From assembly GCA_018895675.1 (NCBI GenBank), contig JAHIOG010000140.1, positions 1-9,579 on the forward strand: a stretch of DNA of 9,579 nucleotides. Reading direction: 5' to 3'. The position numbers were made by a program, and so were the translations under genes. The notes beneath the pieces were generated by a model. That model ran no database searches, was not told the DNA's origin, and was given only the letters and a program-made list of their open reading frames with translations. Positions 5,801 to 9,579 of this stretch are shown here, piece by piece. The stretch's first letter is position 1, and every line of letters begins with the position of its first letter. This stretch comes from a bacterium. Its GTDB lineage: Bacteria > Fidelibacterota > UBA2242.

Positions 5801-8494
5801 ATGAAAGACAAACAGACTTTATATTTAATCGACGGCTCAGCAATTGCATATCGTTCCTATTTTGGAATGATTCGCAACCGTCTGACGAATTCCGCCGGTC
5901 AGCCGACGGGAGCGATCTTTGCGTTCGTTAATTCGTTGATGAAAATCATTAACGACGAAAAACCGGATTATATCGGGATGGTTTTTGACGCCCCGGAAAA
6001 GACGTTTCGGCATAAGATTTACGAAGAATATAAAGCCACACGGGAGGCGATGCCCGACGAGTTGGTGTCGCAATTACCATTCATGTTCAAGGTTACCGAG
6101 GCGATGAACATCCCGGTGATCATTTATCCCGGATTCGAAGCCGATGATATTATCGGCACACTCGCAAAAGACGGAAAGAAAAAAGGGTTATCCGTATTTA
6201 TGGTTACCGGTGATAAGGATTTTATGCAGCTTCTTGAAGAAAATATTCTTGTCTATAAACCGGCAAGCGGACAAAAACCCGTTGAGATCATTGATGTCGA
6301 TAGGGTTAAGGAAAAATGGGGAGTGAAACCGGAACAGATAGCGGATTATTTAGGGTTAATCGGAGACACATCGGACAACATTCCGGGCATTAAAGGGATT
6401 GGTCCGGCGAAAGCTAAACCGCTTTTGGGTGAATTCAATTCTCTCGAAGGAATTTTAGAGAATCTTGATAAGATTGACAATAAACGCATTGCCGCGATGA
6501 TCGCGGAGGGCGCAAAAAGCGCCATATTCTCCAAGATGCTGGCGACTATTAAGACGGATGTGCCTCTTGAAATAGAAATTGATGAATTGAAAACCAAATC
6601 GGTGAATCAACCGGTTCTCGTTGAACTGTTTAAGGAACTTGAATTCTACAGTTTGATCAAATCGCACGGCGTTGAGAAAAAACCGGTAAAAGTTGAAAAA
6701 GAGTACAAAACAATTCAGAAACGAGACGACCTTGCGAAATTAATTAAAACATTAAAAAAGCTTACACTATTGTCCGTTGATCTGGAAACTACATCCACGA
6801 ACCCGATGGAGGCGGAAATCGTTGGTATTTCATTCAGTTGGGAGGCAAATAAGGGCGTCTATATTCCCATCCAATATCCTTCGATGCAGAAATCTCTGTT
6901 TGGTGATGATAACAAGTTAGAGTATTTACATATTATGAAACCGGTTTTAGAGGATGAGAACATTCCAAAGTGTGGTCAGAATTTAAAATACGATATGCTG
7001 ATTCTAAGACGCTATGGGATTGAACTGAAGAATGTCGTATTTGACACCATGGTGGCGGCGTTTTTAATTCAACCTGATTCACGATCCTATAAACTGGATA
7101 AACTCAGTCAGCAATATATCAGCTATACGATGCAACCCATCGAGGATTTGATCGGAAAGGGAAAAAATCAGATCGGAATGGATGAAGTACCTATCGATAA
7201 AGTGACATTTTATGCCGCTGAAGACGCCGATGTTACCCTGCAGCTGGTTCCTGTGTTCCGGGAAAAACTGAAAGAAGATAAGACAGAAGATGTTTTTAAA
7301 AATATTGAAATGCCCCTGATTTCTGTTTTGATGCAAATGGAACAAAACGGCGTATATATCGATATCGGCTTTCTGAAAAATATGTCCCGAGAATTAAGCA
7401 AACAGATTGAAGCGCTATCCGATCAAATATATTTCGAAGCCGATATGAAATTTAACATCAATTCGCCTAAACAACTCGGTGAAGTGCTGTTTGATAAATT
7501 TGAACTTAGTTCCGGACGAAAACGCTCCACAGCAGTGAATGTCCTCGAAAAATTACGTGATGAACATCCGTTACCCGGACTAATACTGGATTACCGGACA
7601 CTCACCAAACTCCAGAATACCTATGTTGATGCGCTGCCAAATTTAGTCAACAAGCAAACAGGGCGCGTTCACAGTTCATTTAATCAGACTGTCGCATCTA
7701 CCGGCAGGCTGAGCAGCAGTGAGCCTAATTTTCAAAATATTCCCATTCGGACCGATATCGGGCGGGAGATCCGCAAATCTTTTATTCCACAACGAACGGG
7801 CTGGAAACTTCTGTCGGCTGATTATTCCCAGATCGAATTACGGGTAATGGCGCATTTATCAAAAGATCCCGAACTGAACAGAGCATTTAGAGAGGGAGTT
7901 GATATTCACACGCGAACAGCGGCTCTGGTCTATGGCGTCGATGAAAAAGATGTGCTGCCTGAAATGCGCCGGGTTGCAAAAGTAGTGAATTTTGGAATAA
8001 TGTACGGCGCCGGTCCGTTCAGAATGTCAGGAGAACTGAAAATACCGTTAAGTGAAGCCCGGAAGATCATTGATAATTATTTTGAGACCTATCCCGGAAT
8101 CAATAATTACATCATCAATACGCTGTCCGACGCCAGGGAAAACGAGTTTGTCAAAACCTTAGCCGGCAGGCTTCGGTATGTTTATGACATCAACAGCAGC
8201 AACCGGAATATTCGCGAAGCGACCGAACGGGCGGCGATCAATATGCCTATCCAGGGCACTGCCGCCGATATGATAAAAATTGCAATGATTCGTATTCATC
8301 ATAAATTGATTCAAGAGCAATTGCGATCAATGATGATATTACAGATACATGATGAATTACTTTTCGAGGCGCCTGATGAAGAGCTGGATAAGCTAAAATC
8401 CATTGTCGTTAGAGAGATGGAGAATGCTCTACCACTCGATGTGCCTTTGAAAGTAGATGTAGGTATTGGAAATTCATGGTATGAGGCACATTAG
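5801..8494 (+). CDS. polA: DNA polymerase I
   Basis: An 897-residue polymerase that fills gaps and removes RNA primers in replication and excision repair. Residues 1-290 are the 5' nuclease domain: LIDGSAIAYRS at 9-19, the GFEADD cluster (111-116), VTGDKDF (135-141), and the helix-hairpin-helix stretch GDTSDNIPGIKGIGPAKA. The 3'-5' exonuclease is intact, with VDLET giving D327 and E329, NLKYD giving D398, and YAAED giving Y471 and D475, so proofreading should work, unlike in Taq-type enzymes. The polymerase domain has motif A ADYSQIELR (D674), motif B RRVAKVVNFGIMYG (K727, F731) and motif C QIHDE (H850, D851, E852). F731 occupies the O-helix site that discriminates against dideoxynucleotides when Phe. 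Length is normal for the family. ATG 5801 is chosen because the conserved domain begins within ten residues; no Shine-Dalgarno is seen. The stop overlaps the next gene. Confidence 0.98.
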   Translation: MKDKQTLYLIDGSAIAYRSYFGMIRNRLTNSAGQPTGAIFAFVNSLMKIINDEKPDYIGMVFDAPEKTFRHKIYEEYKATREAMPDELVSQLPFMFKVTEAMNIPVIIYPGFEADDIIGTLAKDGKKKGLSVFMVTGDKDFMQLLEENILVYKPASGQKPVEIIDVDRVKEKWGVKPEQIADYLGLIGDTSDNIPGIKGIGPAKAKPLLGEFNSLEGILENLDKIDNKRIAAMIAEGAKSAIFSKMLATIKTDVPLEIEIDELKTKSVNQPVLVELFKELEFYSLIKSHGVEKKPVKVEKEYKTIQKRDDLAKLIKTLKKLTLLSVDLETTSTNPMEAEIVGISFSWEANKGVYIPIQYPSMQKSLFGDDNKLEYLHIMKPVLEDENIPKCGQNLKYDMLILRRYGIELKNVVFDTMVAAFLIQPDSRSYKLDKLSQQYISYTMQPIEDLIGKGKNQIGMDEVPIDKVTFYAAEDADVTLQLVPVFREKLKEDKTEDVFKNIEMPLISVLMQMEQNGVYIDIGFLKNMSRELSKQIEALSDQIYFEADMKFNINSPKQLGEVLFDKFELSSGRKRSTAVNVLEKLRDEHPLPGLILDYRTLTKLQNTYVDALPNLVNKQTGRVHSSFNQTVASTGRLSSSEPNFQNIPIRTDIGREIRKSFIPQRTGWKLLSADYSQIELRVMAHLSKDPELNRAFREGVDIHTRTAALVYGVDEKDVLPEMRRVAKVVNFGIMYGAGPFRMSGELKIPLSEARKIIDNYFETYPGINNYIINTLSDARENEFVKTLAGRLRYVYDINSSNRNIREATERAAINMPIQGTAADMIKIAMIRIHHKLIQEQLRSMMILQIHDELLFEAPDEELDKLKSIVVREMENALPLDVPLKVDVGIGNSWYEAH

Positions 8495-9417
8495 TGGAAG
8501 CATCAATCACATTAAAAAATGTCAGTAAGCATTTCAATAAACGATACGTATTGAGTGATCTTAGTATCGGTATTGAAAAAGGCTCAACATTTGCGATTAT
8601 CGGTCGGAATGGAGCCGGTAAATCGACTCTGTTGAGGATTCTGTCGACAATTTTAAAACCCGATCGCGGAGTAGTTTATATCGACGGTAAAGACATTGAG
8701 CGGAATATCGCTGTTGTGAAAAAAATCGTTGCATATTTACCGGACCACGATATTCACGATCCATGGCTAACAGGTCGGGAAAACCTGGAAAAACGGGCTC
8801 GCTATCTTGGGATAGGGGATACAGAATTTGAGAGCCAGGTTACTCCGTTTGTGAAAATGTTTGAAATTGAAGATGAGCTGGATAGCTGTCCCGTGACCTA
8901 TTCCCGTGGTATCAAAAGGCGGCTGGACATTGTTCAGGTGTTGATGGGAAATCCCGAAGTGATCATTCTGGATGAGCCGACATTGGGTTTGGATTACCAT
9001 GCTCGCGCGATTTTATTCCGCTATGTTCTTGATCAAAAGGGGAAAAAGACAGTCGTACTATCTTCGAACGAATTTACCGAAATTCAAACCACTGCCGATC
9101 GCTGGATCGTTCTCGAACACGGGCAAGTCCGCTTTGATGGAACATTGGAAAATATGGTAGCGCAGATTGAGTTGCCATTTTACGGCAATATTGAATTCCG
9201 GCATGGCGGATACCATTTAATCAAGTCCCTTCAGCATGTCAAAGAGATCAAGGAAATTCGCGATCTCGGGAAGACCATCCAGATAGTAACGGAAAATGTC
9301 AGAGATTTTACTACAGTATTAAAAAAGATCAACCTCGATGATATAATTTCAATTTCCGGAAGTTCGATCCATATCGAGGAATTTTTAAATAAATTAAATT
9401 CGGATGAAGGTTTCTAA
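8494..9417 (+). CDS. ABC transporter ATP-binding protein
   Basis: This 307-residue nucleotide-binding subunit would power a membrane transporter. Walker A GRNGAGKST is at 37-45 and Walker B VIILDEPTLGLD at 156-167, with catalytic E161. Three other ATPase loops differ from the usual form: the Q-loop has D84 (YLPD) where Gln is expected, the signature reads YSRGIKRR (136-143) instead of LSGGQ, and the H-loop region LSSNEF has N192 where His is usual. Overall layout, including a C-terminal extension of about 85 residues after the EHGQVRFDG segment (208-216), matches the ABC-2/drug-export ATPase class. The GTG start shares one base with the polA stop (TAGTG), and a GAGG lies 7 nt upstream inside polA, so translation is probably coupled. 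The next gene begins two bases after the stop and encodes its likely permease. Substrate unknown; hydrolysis may be slow or asymmetric, which is inference. Confidence 0.92.
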   Translation: MEASITLKNVSKHFNKRYVLSDLSIGIEKGSTFAIIGRNGAGKSTLLRILSTILKPDRGVVYIDGKDIERNIAVVKKIVAYLPDHDIHDPWLTGRENLEKRARYLGIGDTEFESQVTPFVKMFEIEDELDSCPVTYSRGIKRRLDIVQVLMGNPEVIILDEPTLGLDYHARAILFRYVLDQKGKKTVVLSSNEFTEIQTTADRWIVLEHGQVRFDGTLENMVAQIELPFYGNIEFRHGGYHLIKSLQHVKEIKEIRDLGKTIQIVTENVRDFTTVLKKINLDDIISISGSSIHIEEFLNKLNSDEGF

Positions 9418-9419
9418 TT

Positions 9420-9579
9420 ATGAATATAATACTGTCGATATTATTAACAGAATTAAAACCGGGCAAACGTACCGGCATTGCTGTGGTTATAAATATTCTG
9501 GCAACTCTATTGTTATATCTTGTGTTTGTAGTAGGATTGGGAGAGTTAATTCCCAGAATTCAATTGACAGATGTTGATA
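9420..9579 (+). CDS. Probable ABC-2 type permease, N-terminal fragment
   Basis: An open frame starts at ATG 9420 and runs off the right edge, giving 53 codons. A Shine-Dalgarno-like GAAGG at 9406-9410 lies 9 nt upstream, within the end of the ATPase gene. The protein begins with a short amphipathic lead (MNIILSILLTELKPGKRTG) followed by one clear hydrophobic segment at about residues 19-40 (IAVVINILATLLLYLVFVVGLG). Position two bases after an ABC ATPase stop and an N-terminal membrane helix support a transporter permease subunit. The visible part is too short to confirm the family or substrate. Confidence 0.7.
   Translation, partial: MNIILSILLTELKPGKRTGIAVVINILATLLLYLVFVVGLGELIPRIQLTDVD

Overview
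The window looks like ordinary accessory and housekeeping DNA from a Gram-negative-type bacterium of moderate GC. Candidates are the Bacteroidota/FCB group or a related candidate phylum, but no feature fixes the lineage. The basis is a signal-peptide amylase, REP/RAYT-type repeats, and repeat-rich intergenic DNA with runs such as 'caatctccaatc'. I found no RNA gene, CRISPR array, prophage or complete insertion sequence.

Left part (1-1793, minus strand): the first 597 codons of a large Type IIG/Eco57I-like restriction-modification enzyme. It has an N-terminal PD-(D/E)XK nuclease-like segment and an N6-adenine methylase core (DPACGSG, NPPY). The gene runs off the left edge. A hairpin with repeated TTTGCGA words lies just upstream of its start. 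Positions 1794-2626 form an 833-base gene-free stretch full of inverted and short direct repeats, including a 181-bp element with inverted-repeat ends and a duplicated double-hairpin unit with a compensatory base change.

Middle (2627-5112, minus strand): a three-gene cluster transcribed in the order thymidylate synthase-like protein, secreted GH13 alpha-amylase-family hydrolase (14-bp gap, own Shine-Dalgarno), then a Cys-rich DUF6485-like small protein (75-bp gap, own Shine-Dalgarno). A plausible sigma-70-type promoter precedes the first gene. The three products share no obvious pathway.

Centre (5195-5727, plus strand): the C-terminal remnant of a RAYT (REP-associated Y1 transposase). Its catalytic HUH half is missing and the break is occupied by a perfect REP hairpin. 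A second REP hairpin and a half-REP follow it.

Right part (5801-9579, plus strand): polA, encoding a full DNA polymerase I with 5' nuclease, proofreading exonuclease and polymerase motifs all intact. It overlaps by one base (TAGTG) with an ABC transporter ATPase, followed two bases later by the start of a probable ABC-2 permease cut by the right edge. The ATPase keeps Walker A and B but has unusual residues at the Q-loop, signature and H-loop positions.

I see no convincing new multi-gene system. The most interesting items are the REP-truncated RAYT, the structured intergenic repeats, the divergent ABC ATPase and the non-canonical thymidylate synthase-like gene.
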